From NCBI GenBank assembly GCA_029245905.1, contig JAQWOJ010000104.1, forward strand, positions 1 to 42,704: 42,704 nt of DNA, in the 5' to 3' direction. The translations under genes were made by a program, and so were the position numbers. The notes beneath the pieces are model-generated. The model saw only the letters and a program-made list of their open reading frames with translations, was not told where the DNA came from and searched no databases. The stretch's first letter is position 1, and each line of letters opens with the position of its first letter. Shown here piece by piece: positions 41,869 to 42,704 of this stretch. The DNA is from Gammaproteobacteria bacterium. GTDB taxonomy: Bacteria; Pseudomonadota; Gammaproteobacteria; Pseudomonadales; Pseudohongiellaceae.

Positions 41869-42704
41869 ATGTCTATGCTTGGATGCATTGATCTTGGATC
41901 AAACAGTTTTCATCTGCTTATAGCCGAGCCTAACGATGGTGGCTTTCAGATAGTCGAACGATTGAGTGAAAAGGTTCAGCTTGGAGAAAACCTAGGCGTT
42001 ACAGGTAAGATTACGTCGCAATCATTTGAACGAGGCCTGGCTTGCCTTCATAGATTTAAATTGTTGATGAGACAATATCCTCTTCAAGGGTATTGGGCGC
42101 TCGGAACAAACGCCTTCCGCACTGCTGATAACGCTACTGACTTCATTCGCTCTGCAAAAACCGTCGGAATAGATATATCTATAATTTCAGGATTTCAAGA
42201 GGCGACTCTCATTTACACCGGTGTCTTGACAGCTCTGCCAAAATCTAGAGCACATAGACTGGTGTTTGATATTGGGGGTGGGAGCACTGAGGTAGTGGTC
42301 GGGAAAAATCACAACCGCTTGTTGACTGAAAGTTTGCCTATTGGCAGCGTCGCTTGGCGCGACCGTTTTTTTTCTGGAGGCGGATGCAGTAAAGCGGAAT
42401 TAGCTTCTCAAATGTCTGAGGGAAGCGGAGAGGCATATAGTGTCTTTAGCGCGATTGCCTCTGGGATAGTCAGCGTGGGTTGGGAAGAGGTATATGCCTC
42501 TTCCGGAACAGTTAAGATGCTAGCAAATATTTGTGAAGAATATGGCTGTGAACAGAGGCAGGTAGAGCTCGAGACCTTGCTTCGACTTAAACAGAAAATA
42601 ATTAGCTTAATATGCGCCGGGCAGGAGATACCCAGCCTGAAAGAACGCAGACGAGATCTTTTGCTCCCGGGATGGTGCATCATGGTGGGCTTAATGAAGG
42701 CTTA
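41869..42704 (+). CDS. ppx: Exopolyphosphatase (Ppx/GppA family), N-terminal part (cut by window edge)
   Basis: The frame opens at ATG 41869 after a purine-rich GAGGGTGGGGCGG and stays open to the end of the window, giving about 278 residues. It has the ASKHA phosphate-binding motifs: GCIDLGSNSFHLLIA near the N terminus, LGTNAFRTADN, ISGFQEATLIYTGV, FDIGGGSTEVVVG and YASSGTVKML. These match E. coli Ppx and GppA closely. Ppx removes terminal phosphates from polyphosphate, GppA also converts pppGpp to ppGpp, and the C-terminal part that would help to tell them apart lies outside. It is 106 bases downstream of bfr and may be independent. Confidence 0.9.
   Translation, partial: MSMLGCIDLGSNSFHLLIAEPNDGGFQIVERLSEKVQLGENLGVTGKITSQSFERGLACLHRFKLLMRQYPLQGYWALGTNAFRTADNATDFIRSAKTVGIDISIISGFQEATLIYTGVLTALPKSRAHRLVFDIGGGSTEVVVGKNHNRLLTESLPIGSVAWRDRFFSGGGCSKAELASQMSEGSGEAYSVFSAIASGIVSVGWEEVYASSGTVKMLANICEEYGCEQRQVELETLLRLKQKIISLICAGQEIPSLKERRRDLLLPGWCIMVGLMKA

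Noticed and set aside
1..42704. CRISPR arrays, tRNA or rRNA genes, insertion sequences and phage genes
   Set aside because: I saw no regularly spaced repeats, cloverleaf-like sequences, transposase or integrase motifs; a tRNAscan or IS search would be needed to exclude short ones.

Overview
The window looks like chromosomal DNA of a heterotrophic, probably marine, gammaproteobacterium of moderate GC content. The housekeeping proteins follow the E. coli/Pseudomonas pattern: CysE, Bfd, a bacterioferritin with every ferroxidase residue and the heme Met, FeoAB, OadGAB, Ppx and an MltB-type transglycosylase. The secreted quinoproteins and the families of unknown function are typical of oligotrophic marine lineages. 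The genus cannot be named from the sequence alone. I see no rRNA, tRNA, CRISPR array, insertion sequence, integrase or phage gene. Both ends cut a gene: a YceI-family protein on the left and an exopolyphosphatase on the right.

Layout. 1-10455 is a mixed metabolic region: a secreted protein of unknown family and a secreted cupin (divergent); then, on the minus strand, acetoacetyl-CoA synthetase, a GlcG/HbpS-like protein, a gamma-carbonic-anhydrase-like protein coupled to a PQQ dehydrogenase, and TrmO; then a hotdog thioesterase and an AtoE-type short-chain fatty acid transporter on the plus strand, and a PaaI-type thioesterase on the minus strand. Acetoacetate/short-chain fatty acid uptake and activation is the common thread. 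10591-21880 is almost entirely periplasmic: an NHL propeller, a DUF305-LVIVD fusion, a second copy of the unknown secreted family, an alpha/beta hydrolase, two tandem PQQ quinoproteins and another NHL propeller. It is the best candidate here for an undescribed pathway, probably oxidation of an exogenous alcohol or polyol in the periplasm.

22129-25669 holds an MltB-like transglycosylase, a divergent heme A synthase and a frameshifted saccharopine-dehydrogenase-like gene. After about 690 bases with no gene comes a membrane-anchored AraC-type regulator followed by two related multi-spanning membrane proteins and a 56-residue single-pass protein (26357-29019), a second candidate for an unstudied system. 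29069-36436 carries a secreted NIPSNAP protein, a TPR/TonB-C-like protein, the Na+-pumping oxaloacetate decarboxylase operon oadGAB, cysE and a tandem SnoaL-like protein.

36440-41762 is an iron locus: a GT39-type glycosyltransferase follows feoA-feoB on the minus strand, and bfd and bfr point the other way. A Fur-box-like sequence sits between feoA and bfd, exactly framed by a 10-bp inverted repeat; a second set of dyads precedes bfr. Several gene starts were moved inward to a codon with a ribosome binding site or signal peptide; these are noted in each entry.
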